Assembly: GCF_007992435.1 (NCBI RefSeq)
Contig: NZ_BKAG01000021.1
Location: forward strand, 1 to 64,000
Direction: 5' to 3'
From: Prosthecobacter gellanilyticus
GTDB lineage: Bacteria; Verrucomicrobiota; Verrucomicrobiia; Verrucomicrobiales; Verrucomicrobiaceae
DNA: 64,000 nt
The translations under genes and the position numbers were made by a program. Below are positions 8,776 through 16,827 of the stretch, in pieces. Each line of letters opens with the position of its first letter. The first letter of the stretch is position 1. The notes beneath the pieces were generated by a model. The model had not been told where the DNA came from. It did no database searches and worked only from the letters and a program-made list of their open reading frames with translations.

Positions 8776-11292
8776 ATGAAACTCACTCACCTCCCGCTGC
8801 GCTCGCAGCAGGGACGACTGGTCATCATGCGTCTGGAGCAGCTTCCCGCCTCCTCACGCACTCATACACACTGTGCCTGTGGTTCACAGGACAGCGGTCT
8901 GCGCATCATCACGGACGACTGCTCCTCGATGATGAACATGCCATTCGGCATCTTGAATGCTGCCTGGCAGCGTCTCGCGCATTTTGAAAGCACACCACGC
9001 ATGCTGTGTGATGTGCTCATCGTGCTGCTGGCACTGCCAGCGGATGAAGGCACTCTCTCCGTGTCCTTCACGCATGGCTGGGCTGGCCGCGATGTCCGCC
9101 CATGGCTGGCAGATCGTGCCGCACGCCGGTGTCTTCTGGCTGCGCTGCAGCCGCATTGGAAAAAGACGGTCAAGATGCTCGTGAAGGACTTCCCCGAAAC
9201 CCTGCCGCTCCTGGAGATTTCCTCAGCGGAAGCATCCTCTATCGACCTCGCCCACCTGCTGCTCGACGGCGAGAGAAAGCCCATGCTCGAACCTGCAGCC
9301 TCACCACGCGCTGCACGTGTCTGGCTGCCTTGGTTGCGCCAACGTGGACTCGCCTGGGATGCCGTCCTGGAATCATGGGCGGCGGCTTTAAGCGAAGGTC
9401 ACGAGCCTGATCGCGAAGCCTTGGTCGCGCGAATGCTTCAAGAAGCCCGCTTCAAATGGTTCCCCCTGCTGGCACGTCAGCTCAAGGAACTGCGCCTACC
9501 TCTGATGCGTGTGCTGGTGGAAACGAAGCAGCACCTGCAACTGCCGCCGGCAGGGATGCATTCACTGCTGCAGACACTCACGCATGCGATCCCGAGATCA
9601 GCATTCGCCGCCACAGCCCTGAAGGTGATGCGCAGCCTGGAGAATGGCTGCACACCACGTTTCATCGCGAAGGCGCTGCGCTTTCACCGGCGCTGGGAGC
9701 TCGAGTTTCATCCGCTGTCACAGCCTGCGCATGATCCTTGTCTGCGGCAGATCCATCAGGCCATGAATCCCCGCATTCCAGACTGGCTGCGCTATCCTCA
9801 TCAGATCTGGAAGCAGTCCACGAAGCTTCGTGATTGGAGCAGTGCCATCAGCCGTCTGTTTGCCCGGCCACTGCATCCGGACATTCAAGAATCCGTGCTG
9901 CAGCGCATGAGAGGCACTGTCATCGCTGACGGAAGGGCTGCGCCCTATTGGAGTCGCTGGCTTCAGCATTGGGACGAATTCCTCCATGAGGCTTCCCAGA
10001 CTCCGCCAGCACTCATTGAACTCGCCACAGGTCTGATTGAATCACTCTGGCGCGGATACGACCACGACTCCAGAACACCTCATGACGCCGGTCATCTCAT
10101 CCGCTGGCTGCGCCGCATCCGGGATTTCAAAAAAGCGCCGGGGACGCACACCTCATGCATGATCTATGCCCTGTGGAGCACGGTTGGCAGGGAGGAAGAG
10201 GAGGCGCTGCTCAACCTGCCTGAATCTGTCTGGAAACAGATGCAGCCGGCACTGATCGGCTATTCCTCATGCGACAATGCGGAGGACGGCATCAAGAGCG
10301 CAAAGGATCTGCCATCCGGTTGTCTTCTCGGCATGCTCGCCTCCTCTCCTCTGGAGTGGCTTCGCATCATGCGTCGTATTGGCGAGCTCACCGCCCGTGA
10401 GCGCGGTGAGATCTGGCAGGCCTTTCGCGAGCATCCGCTCGTGTCATGCAACCTCGCCCGCATGTCTCTTGAAGAAGCCATCGTGCTTGTGGACACCATC
10501 CAGGCCAGTCACGCAGGACTCCCAGGTGTCCCTGACAAACTGCGGACTCATGCCAAGGCCATGCCCGCGCATGTGCTGGCGCATTATCGAGGCGAGCTGC
10601 TGGGCAATGCCCAGCGCCTGCGCCTCGCGGTGCTGAAGGAGATCGCGGAGTGGTCGTTGCGCCGTCGCTTCCCTGCCCTGCAAGGGGAGATTGTGAGCAC
10701 GCACACACTCCGGCTTGTGGCGGCTTCTGGAGAGCGCAACGCCAGGGCGATGCGCCAGTTGCTGCGCTCCTGCCAGGAGCAGCAGGACAAACGCTCCTGG
10801 ACGCTGCAGCATCCGCGAAATCAAAGCTGGCTGCACAGGCAACCGTCAACACGCCGCGAACTGTGGATGGAGGGCTTCGTCGTCGAAAAAGAGGTGCAGG
10901 ACGTCGGCGTGCTGCAGCTCGGTCCCGAAGATGATCTGCAGGCCATCCTGCGCATGGGCACAGAATTCGGCACCTGCCTCAGCGCGGGCAGCTTCAACAG
11001 CTTCTCCACCGCCGCAAACGCGCTGGATGCCAACAAGCGGGTGCTCTACGCCCGTGATGCCAAAGGCAAACCGTGGGCGCGGCAGCTGGTCGCCATCTCA
11101 GAGAGCGGGCATCTCGTCTGCTTCCCTGTCTATGCCCGCCAGCAGCATGCGCAGATGCGGGATCTCTTTGGCACCTACGATCACACGCTGGCCCACCTGC
11201 TGCGGCTGCCCCTGTGGCGCACATCGAGCTACGCGGACATCGCCCCGCTGGTCTGCAAGGACTGGTATGACGATGGCCCGTGGACACTATGA
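8776..11292 (+). CDS. large conserved-looking protein of unknown function
   Basis: An 838-residue cytoplasmic protein (no signal peptide or membrane segment) with strong coding character but no family I can name. The start at 8776 (MKLTHLPL) is a choice: in-frame ATGs also occur at 8731 and 8827 and none has a clear ribosome binding site. The long middle is helical and rich in Trp, Arg and Leu, with repeated short helical units that look HEAT-like. The C-terminal part (about residues 720-800) is the most motif-like: a Gly-Thr-Glu-Phe-Gly-Thr-Cys-Leu-Ser segment, then an Asn-Lys-x-Val-x-Tyr-Ala-Arg-Asp strand and a domain ending in hydrophobic strands, suggesting a small alpha/beta or catalytic domain with a conserved Cys (about 733). 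Stands alone; the next gene starts 97 bases downstream. Confidence 0.75.
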   Translation: MKLTHLPLRSQQGRLVIMRLEQLPASSRTHTHCACGSQDSGLRIITDDCSSMMNMPFGILNAAWQRLAHFESTPRMLCDVLIVLLALPADEGTLSVSFTHGWAGRDVRPWLADRAARRCLLAALQPHWKKTVKMLVKDFPETLPLLEISSAEASSIDLAHLLLDGERKPMLEPAASPRAARVWLPWLRQRGLAWDAVLESWAAALSEGHEPDREALVARMLQEARFKWFPLLARQLKELRLPLMRVLVETKQHLQLPPAGMHSLLQTLTHAIPRSAFAATALKVMRSLENGCTPRFIAKALRFHRRWELEFHPLSQPAHDPCLRQIHQAMNPRIPDWLRYPHQIWKQSTKLRDWSSAISRLFARPLHPDIQESVLQRMRGTVIADGRAAPYWSRWLQHWDEFLHEASQTPPALIELATGLIESLWRGYDHDSRTPHDAGHLIRWLRRIRDFKKAPGTHTSCMIYALWSTVGREEEEALLNLPESVWKQMQPALIGYSSCDNAEDGIKSAKDLPSGCLLGMLASSPLEWLRIMRRIGELTARERGEIWQAFREHPLVSCNLARMSLEEAIVLVDTIQASHAGLPGVPDKLRTHAKAMPAHVLAHYRGELLGNAQRLRLAVLKEIAEWSLRRRFPALQGEIVSTHTLRLVAASGERNARAMRQLLRSCQEQQDKRSWTLQHPRNQSWLHRQPSTRRELWMEGFVVEKEVQDVGVLQLGPEDDLQAILRMGTEFGTCLSAGSFNSFSTAANALDANKRVLYARDAKGKPWARQLVAISESGHLVCFPVYARQQHAQMRDLFGTYDHTLAHLLRLPLWRTSSYADIAPLVCKDWYDDGPWTL

Positions 11293-11389
11293 GCCTTTAG
11301 GCGCTGGCGAATGACAGGCTCTGCAGATTATTTCCACCCCATTCGCCTGCCAGAGAACGGGGGTGACGTGCGTTTGCTCAACCAGCTTT

Positions 11390-12721
11390 ATGTCCTACCC
11401 AGCCCTGACCTCACGCCGCCGCTTCCTGCAGACCGCCAGCGCCAGCCTTTTCGCCGCCCCCTTCGTCACCACCGGCCTGCGCGCCGCCTCGCCGAATGGC
11501 AAGCTTCGTCACGCCGCCTTTGGCGCGGCGGGCATGTCCTGGTCGGACATCACCTCCATGGCCAACCACGACATGTGGGAGCTCACCGCCGTGTGTGATG
11601 TGGACACGCGCAACTTCGCCAAGGTGAAGGAGAAATGGCCTAACGTGAAATGTTACCAAGACTGGCGCGAGCTTCTGGAGAAGGAGGCTGGCAACATCGA
11701 CAGCGTCAATGTCTCCACCCCTGACCACATGCACGGCCCCATCGGCATGAAGGCCCTGGAGCTGGGCAAGCACGTGTATGGCCAGAAGCCGCTGGCGCAG
11801 AACCTCTACGAATGCCGCCAGCTCATGCTGAAAGCTCGTGAGAAGGGTGTGATGACCCAGATGGGCATCCAGATCTCCTCGGACTTCACGGAGCGCTTCG
11901 CCGTGGACTACATCCACTCCGGCGCCATCGGCAAGGTCAAGGAGGTGCACACCTTTTCTAACAAGAAGTGGGGAGACATGGAGCCCGTGCCGGAGAAGAG
12001 TGATCCCATCCCGGAAGGCTTCGACTGGAACCTCTGGCTGGGCACCGCCAGTGACCGCCCCTACATCAAGGGCTACTATCACCCGAGCAACTGGCGCAAG
12101 CGCCGCGACTTCGGCACCGGCACCCTTGGCGACATGGGCTGCCACATGTTCAGCGGCTGGTTCCGCAGCCTCGATCTCGCCGCGCCGATCGCGGTGAAGT
12201 CCACCGGCCCCACACCGCCGAACTCCACGAACTGGGCCATCAATGCGATTGTCGAGTACACCTTTAAAGGCACGCAATACACCGCTGGCGATGAGGTAAA
12301 GGTCACCTGGTATGATGGCGATGCGCGTCCACCAGCTGAAGTCATGGCACTGGCGGATCCTGCCAAGTTCCCCGGCCAGGGCAGCATCTACATCGGTACC
12401 GATGGTGTGCTTCTGCATCCGCATGGCAGCACGCCGATCCTGTACCCCCGGGAAAAATTCAAAGATAAGCGGCCCGCCAAGCTGGAGCCGCGCAATCACT
12501 GGTTCGACTTCATCGACTGCTGCCTCAAAGGCGGCTCCACGAAGCCCACGGCGAACTTCGACTACGCCGGCCCACTCACGGAAGCCGTGCTGCTCGGCTG
12601 CCTGGCCAGCCCCTTCCCCGGTGAAAAACTGATCTGGGATGCCCCAGGTCTGAAGATCACCAACAACGAGGCCGCCAATGCTCTCGTGAAGCGCCAGTAT
12701 CGCGCAGGCTGGGAGATGTAA
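11390..12721 (+). CDS. Gfo/Idh/MocA family oxidoreductase with Tat signal
   Basis: A 443-residue predicted NAD(P)-dependent oxidoreductase exported by the Tat pathway. The start at 11390 gives a short n-region followed by SRRRFLQTASA (twin-arginine motif at about 8-11) and a hydrophobic core. After it comes a Rossmann fold with a modified glycine-rich loop (GAAGMS), the VSTPDHMH segment and a QKPLAQN strand where most relatives have EKPLA (here Glu is replaced by Gln). The C-terminal alpha/beta domain includes GTGTLGDMGCHM, which carries the family's catalytic-side residues. Exported members are common in Verrucomicrobia and Planctomycetes and usually act on sugars or glycosides; the substrate here is unknown. 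A small membrane protein follows 10 bases downstream, probably in the same operon. Confidence 0.9.
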   Translation: MSYPALTSRRRFLQTASASLFAAPFVTTGLRAASPNGKLRHAAFGAAGMSWSDITSMANHDMWELTAVCDVDTRNFAKVKEKWPNVKCYQDWRELLEKEAGNIDSVNVSTPDHMHGPIGMKALELGKHVYGQKPLAQNLYECRQLMLKAREKGVMTQMGIQISSDFTERFAVDYIHSGAIGKVKEVHTFSNKKWGDMEPVPEKSDPIPEGFDWNLWLGTASDRPYIKGYYHPSNWRKRRDFGTGTLGDMGCHMFSGWFRSLDLAAPIAVKSTGPTPPNSTNWAINAIVEYTFKGTQYTAGDEVKVTWYDGDARPPAEVMALADPAKFPGQGSIYIGTDGVLLHPHGSTPILYPREKFKDKRPAKLEPRNHWFDFIDCCLKGGSTKPTANFDYAGPLTEAVLLGCLASPFPGEKLIWDAPGLKITNNEAANALVKRQYRAGWEM

Positions 12722-12731
12722 TCTGCGGTCC

Positions 12732-13349
12732 ATGTCACGCTCCCTGCTCAAAGACCTCGTCCACGGCTCCCTCGGGTTTGCCGTGGTCGGTGTCGCAGCA
12801 TTTGCCGTCTGGGCTTTTGGATCCGGCTGGTTCCGAAACCTGGGCGGCGAGCTGGGCATGTATGCGGCCATCGCCATCGTCTTCATCGGCCTGTCCGGAG
12901 TCATTCTCGGCCCGCTGGCCGGTGGCATGGGCAGGTTTTACAAAGCCTTTCTTCCCGCCTTCCTTGTCTACTCCGTGGTCTGGTGCCTGGCCTGGTTTGG
13001 CCTCAAAGGCCGCCTTGGCGAGTGGGTGGGTGCCTTTGCCGGCTGCATGTGCTTTAGCTGGATCGCCCTCAAAATGCTGGGAAACACGTGGGGCTGGCTG
13101 GTAAGTGCCCTGGGACTTTTCGTGCTGCACACCGCTGGTTACTTCGCGGGAGACTGGGCCATGTATGACGTTCTGGTGCCCAAAGCCCGGGCTCTGGGCA
13201 AGGGCCACCCGGATTTTCAGAACTACATCACCCTCGCGAAGCTCTCCTGGGGCCTTTTTTACGGCCTCGGCTTCGGGGCGGGCCTCGGCTGGCTGTTTCA
13301 CCGGGCAAACACACCGCCCCGAGTTTCCGGCTCCCTCCGCCTCCATTAG
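12732..13349 (+). CDS. six-helix membrane protein of unknown function
   Basis: A 205-residue integral membrane protein. Six hydrophobic segments are visible at roughly 11-31, 39-61, 68-90, 95-112, 116-137 and 172-195, separated by short loops with few charges. No enzyme or transporter motif is recognised. It begins 10 bases after the stop of the Gfo/Idh/MocA gene, so translational coupling is likely and its function may be tied to that exported oxidoreductase, but nothing in the sequence proves it. Confidence 0.75.
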   Translation: MSRSLLKDLVHGSLGFAVVGVAAFAVWAFGSGWFRNLGGELGMYAAIAIVFIGLSGVILGPLAGGMGRFYKAFLPAFLVYSVVWCLAWFGLKGRLGEWVGAFAGCMCFSWIALKMLGNTWGWLVSALGLFVLHTAGYFAGDWAMYDVLVPKARALGKGHPDFQNYITLAKLSWGLFYGLGFGAGLGWLFHRANTPPRVSGSLRLH

Positions 13350-13434
13350 GCGGTTCCAAAGCCGCCAGGGTGATTGAACCCATTCTCACCGTTTGCCATG
13401 ACGGAAATTTCCGCTAAGCCTCACCCTTCCACCC

Positions 13435-14037
13435 ATGGCCCTCGCAAAGATCACCCAAGTTTCCGGCACTGCCGTTCACGTCACAGGTTCTGACATCGAC
13501 ACCGACCGTATCATCCCCGCACGCTTCATGAAGTGCGTGACCTTTGACGGCCTCGGCGAATTCGCCTTCTACGACGTGCGTTTCGACAAGGACGGCAAGC
13601 CCACCGGTCATCCTCTGGATGAACCCCGCTTCAAAGGTGCCTCCATCCTGCTTTCCGGCACGAACTTCGGCTGCGGCAGCTCCCGTGAGCACGCCCCGCA
13701 GGCTCTCTACCGCTTCGGTTTCCGCGCCGTGATCGCCCAGAGCTTCGCCGAGATCTTCTTCGGCAACTGCACCACGCTCGGCATCCCTTGTGTGATCGCT
13801 ACCGCAGAAGACATCGCCAAGCTCGCCGCTGCGGTGGACGCTGATCCCAAGCTCGAAGTCGTTGTCGATGTGGCGAACAAGCAGGTGCGTTTCGGTAGCG
13901 AAAGCTTCGCCGTCACGATTGCAAACACCGCGCATGATGCGCTGGTCTCCGGCAAGTGGGATCCGATCGGCGAGCTGCTCGAGGCCAAGGATGCCATCCA
14001 AGGCCGCATGGAAGCCCTCGGTTTCGCCAAAGCCTGA
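13435..14037 (+). CDS. leuD: 3-isopropylmalate dehydratase small subunit
   Basis: A 200-residue LeuD/aconitase-swivel domain protein. With LeuC it isomerises 2-isopropylmalate to 3-isopropylmalate in leucine synthesis in the cytoplasm. Signatures are the swivel start DIDTDRIIPARF (about 20-31) and the substrate-binding loop GTNFGCGSSREHAP (about 75-88). Length agrees with the family (about 190-210). The large subunit LeuC is not in the window, so the two subunits are encoded apart. gcvH follows after 36 bases and may be co-transcribed although the pathways differ. A 12-bp palindrome CGGAAATTTCCG (13402-13413) lies 21 bases before the start and could be an operator. Confidence 0.93.
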   Translation: MALAKITQVSGTAVHVTGSDIDTDRIIPARFMKCVTFDGLGEFAFYDVRFDKDGKPTGHPLDEPRFKGASILLSGTNFGCGSSREHAPQALYRFGFRAVIAQSFAEIFFGNCTTLGIPCVIATAEDIAKLAAAVDADPKLEVVVDVANKQVRFGSESFAVTIANTAHDALVSGKWDPIGELLEAKDAIQGRMEALGFAKA

Positions 14038-14073
14038 GTTCATTTTAATCTCACCTCACCTTCCCTTCCCGCC

Positions 14074-14451
14074 ATGAGCCTCGTTCCCGATCATCTTCGT
14101 TACCGCGACAGTCACGAGTGGGTGGATGCCTCCCAGGCCATCTCCCCGGTCGGCATCACTGACCACGCCCAGGCTGAACTCACGGATGTGGTCTTCGTCG
14201 ATCCGCCGAAGCTCGGTCCGGTGAAGGCAGGCCAGCAGGTCTGCGTCATCGAGTCCGTCAAAGCCGCGAGTGACATCTACACTCCGGTCAGCGGCGAGAT
14301 CGTGGAGGTGAATGCCGAACTCAGCGCCAACCCAGGTCTCATCAACACCGACCCTTACGGCGCCGGCTGGATCTACAAGATCAAGCTCTCTGATGCCGGT
14401 GAAGCCAGCAGCCTCAAGGATGCCGCGGCTTACAAGGCGCTGATTGGCTAA
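14074..14451 (+). CDS. gcvH: glycine cleavage system H protein
   Basis: A 125-residue lipoyl-domain protein that carries the methylamine group from P protein to T protein in glycine cleavage. The lipoylated lysine is Lys63 in ESVKAASDIY, the exact H-protein signature, and the N-terminal HEWVD and ITDHAQAELTDVVFVDPP segments also match. Length is normal (about 125-130). No gcvT or gcvP genes are adjacent. It lies 36 bases after leuD. The dispersed repeat at 14459 begins 8 bases beyond the stop codon, so the 3' end of the transcript would fold into that palindromic element. Confidence 0.95.
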   Translation: MSLVPDHLRYRDSHEWVDASQAISPVGITDHAQAELTDVVFVDPPKLGPVKAGQQVCVIESVKAASDIYTPVSGEIVEVNAELSANPGLINTDPYGAGWIYKIKLSDAGEASSLKDAAAYKALIG

Positions 14452-14458
14452 GTCCTGA

Positions 14459-14565
14459 TGTAGAGGCATGCGTGAGCATGCCCTCTTCGAAGTGCGCAGA
14501 CCTCACGTGCCCGCGAAGGAAGACTCACGTCTTCCTCTACGACACACTCACGTCTTCCTCTACGA
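14459..14565 (+). repeat. dispersed palindromic element, full copy A (REPIN-like)
   Basis: Left arm GTAGAGGCATGCGTGAGCAT-(GCC) at 14460-14482 and right arm ending ACTCACGTCTTCCTCTAC (14523-14540) give an element of about 83 bases with GTAGAGG/CCTCTAC ends facing each other. The right-arm 20-mer (14523-14542) is repeated once more at 14546-14565. The same arms recur at 18572-18655, and single arms at 26091 and 31249. The second right arm overlaps the stop codon of the leftward glcF-like gene. Confidence 0.75.
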
Positions 14566-15858
14566 TGAGCGGTCCTTCTTGCGATAAGCCTGCGCGAGCA
14601 ATGTCACAGGCTGCGTGACATTCACACCCTTCCCTTTCAAGCCATTCGCGAGCTGCAGATGGCAGCCAGGGTTCGAGGTGGCGACACAGGTGGTCTTGGT
14701 GGATTCGATGTGCCCCACCTTGCGCTTCAGCAGTTTCGCCGACTGCTCAGGTTGCGTGATGTTATAAATGCCGGCGCTGCCGCAGCACCAGTTGCTCTCA
14801 GGCAGTTCCTTCAAGGTGAGACCAGGAATGGCCTGCAACACCTGGCGTGGCTGAGAGGTGACTTTCTGACCATGGCAAAGGTGGCAGCTTTCGTGGTAAG
14901 TCACCTCGCTCAATTCAACTCCATGCTCAGGCTTGCGGATGCCGATCTGCGCCAGCCATTCGTGGATGTCCTTCACCTTGCGATCCCACTGACGTCCCTT
15001 CGCGGCATAGAAAGGATCTTCGTGCAGGAGATGGCCATACTGCTTCAGATGCGAGCCGCAGCCGCCAGCATTCGTGATGATGGCATCGAGATGATCGAGA
15101 TCAAAGCTGTCGATCTGACGACGTGCCAGCTCGCGAGCCAGCTCAAGCTCACCATTGTGCGCATGCAGAGAGCCGCAGCAGGACTGCGCACGCGGCGTGA
15201 TGACCTCACAGTCATTCGCCAGCAGCACATCTGCGGTGTCACGGTTGATGTTTGAAAATGCCAAATCCTGCACGCAGCCAGTGAGCAGCCCGACACGATA
15301 GCGCGGCTTCTCCAGCGGTGTGGGAGATTCGACCGGAGCGATGAGCGAGTCGGAAAAAGCATCAGCGACTTTCGGGGTCTGCGGTTCCAGATCACGGAGA
15401 TGCTTCGGCAGCAGGCCAAAGAACTTCACACGGCGCATGAAGCGATCACCACCCGTCTTTTGCCAGAGCCGCAATCCCCAGCCGGTGAGGCGCAGCAGAC
15501 GTGGATGCATGAAGAGAACGTTCAGCGTCAACCATCTCCAGAAATCACGCTCGGGCGTCTGCGCCACGGCACTGCGCTCGATCTCACCACGCGCTGTTTC
15601 AAAGAGTTCCGCATAGTTCACTCCCGCCGGGCAGGCCGTCTGGCAGGCGAGGCAGCCGAGGCAGTAGTACATCTCGTCCGCGAACTCGCGTGTGACCTCC
15701 AGCTCGCCATCTGCCACGCTGCGCATGAGGGAGATGCGGCCGCGGGGGCTGTTGCGCTCGCGCTTAGTCTCCACGTAGGTCGGGCAGGTGGGCAGGCACA
15801 TTCCGCAGTGCATGCATTGCTGGAGGACGGAGTAGTCGAGAGACTGGAGAAGATTCAT
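14560..15858 (-). CDS. glycolate oxidase iron-sulfur subunit (GlcF-like)
   Basis: A 432-residue electron-transfer subunit. Start at 15858 (MNLLQSLDY), because the extension to 15939 precedes the family's N-terminus. Two 4Fe-4S motifs are present: CMHCGMCLPTCP (about 15-26) and CLGCLACQTACP (about 66-77). Two cysteine-rich CCG domains follow, with SCCGSLHAHNGE and NWCCGSAGIYN, as in GlcF, LldE and HdrD. In GlcDEF the protein passes electrons from flavin to quinone during glycolate oxidation. The flavin subunits GlcD/GlcE are not adjacent, so an anaerobic glycerol-3-phosphate or lactate oxidase role remains possible. Its TAG stop lies in the terminal GTAGAGG of the dispersed repeat. Divergent from the phosphatase at 15966. 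Confidence 0.85.
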   Translation of the reverse strand: MNLLQSLDYSVLQQCMHCGMCLPTCPTYVETKRERNSPRGRISLMRSVADGELEVTREFADEMYYCLGCLACQTACPAGVNYAELFETARGEIERSAVAQTPERDFWRWLTLNVLFMHPRLLRLTGWGLRLWQKTGGDRFMRRVKFFGLLPKHLRDLEPQTPKVADAFSDSLIAPVESPTPLEKPRYRVGLLTGCVQDLAFSNINRDTADVLLANDCEVITPRAQSCCGSLHAHNGELELARELARRQIDSFDLDHLDAIITNAGGCGSHLKQYGHLLHEDPFYAAKGRQWDRKVKDIHEWLAQIGIRKPEHGVELSEVTYHESCHLCHGQKVTSQPRQVLQAIPGLTLKELPESNWCCGSAGIYNITQPEQSAKLLKRKVGHIESTKTTCVATSNPGCHLQLANGLKGKGVNVTQPVTLLAQAYRKKDRSS

Positions 15859-15965
15859 TCGGCAGGTGGAGGGGAAGAATAGACGGCTGGAAAGAAAGTC
15901 ATCTCTCAGTTGATAAGAGTGCATCCACGCTTGCGGCAACCACTGGCCCCATCCAAAGTGCCCGA

Positions 15966-16691
15966 ATGCGAACGCTGGCGATCGGCGACATACACGGCTG
16001 CTCCACGGCCCTGCGCACGTTGCTCGACATCGTGCAGCCAGGGCCGGACGATGTTCTGGTCACGCTTGGAGACTACGTAGACCGTGGTCCGGATTCCAAG
16101 GGCGTGCTGGACACACTGATCTCTTTGGAAAAGAGCACACAACTCAAGCCCATCATCGGCAATCACGAGATCCTGTTTCTGGAGGCGCTGAACCAGCGCA
16201 TTGATCCCGAAGGCTGGCTGCGTGTCGGTGGCAAGGAGACGATCGAGTCCTACTCCCCCGGCATTCAGACTCTGGCCTGGAACGTGGTACCAGCCGCGCA
16301 CGTCGACTTCCTTTCCCAGCGCTGCCTGCGCTACTATGAGGACAAGGCCAACCTGTTCGTGCATGCGAACGCGAACGCTTACTTCAGCCTCGCCGATCAA
16401 AGTGACGACTGGCTTTTCTGGACACGCTTTGATGATGTGTATCCACACACCTCCGGCAAGCGCATCATCTGCGGGCACACCGCCCAGAAGACCGGGCTGC
16501 CCAATCTGAAATCCTATGCCATCTGCCTGGACACCTGGGCTTATGGCCAGGGCTGGTTGACCTGCATGGATGTGGAGGCCGAGACCTTTGTGCAGGTGAA
16601 TAACGCGGGTGCTGTCCGCCACACCTCCATCCGGGAACTCACGGAGCCGCCGACCGCGAACACGATCCGCATCCCGCTGCCGAAAACCTAA
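15966..16691 (+). CDS. PPP-family serine/threonine protein phosphatase (metallophosphoesterase)
   Basis: A 241-residue calcineurin-like phosphoesterase. All metal-binding motifs are readable in order: GDIHG (7-11), GDYVDRGPDS (about 36-45), GNHE (about 65-68), FVHANAN (in place of the usual VHAG) and ICGHT near residue 169. This order and size match the bacterial PrpA/PrpB and diadenosine-tetraphosphatase (ApaH-like) group, with two Mn/Fe ions in the active site. Protein substrate or dinucleotide substrate cannot be decided. Cytoplasmic, single gene, divergent from the glcF-like gene with 107 bases between starts. Confidence 0.88.
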   Translation: MRTLAIGDIHGCSTALRTLLDIVQPGPDDVLVTLGDYVDRGPDSKGVLDTLISLEKSTQLKPIIGNHEILFLEALNQRIDPEGWLRVGGKETIESYSPGIQTLAWNVVPAAHVDFLSQRCLRYYEDKANLFVHANANAYFSLADQSDDWLFWTRFDDVYPHTSGKRIICGHTAQKTGLPNLKSYAICLDTWAYGQGWLTCMDVEAETFVQVNNAGAVRHTSIRELTEPPTANTIRIPLPKT

Positions 16692-16827
16692 GGCCGGGGC
16701 GAGGATGTCGGAAACGACTCCGGAGAGGGAGCATTCCGTAACGGGGATTTTTCAGGCTTGTCAGGCGGGCGCACGAATCGCTAGCCTCCGCGCGTTCACG
16801 TCAACCTATCCTCAGAACATCCAACCC

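Noticed and set aside
11411-12928. Minus-strand open frame of 505 codons
   Set aside because: Antisense to the Gfo/Idh/MocA gene, with no domain and a His/Val/Ala-rich shadow composition.
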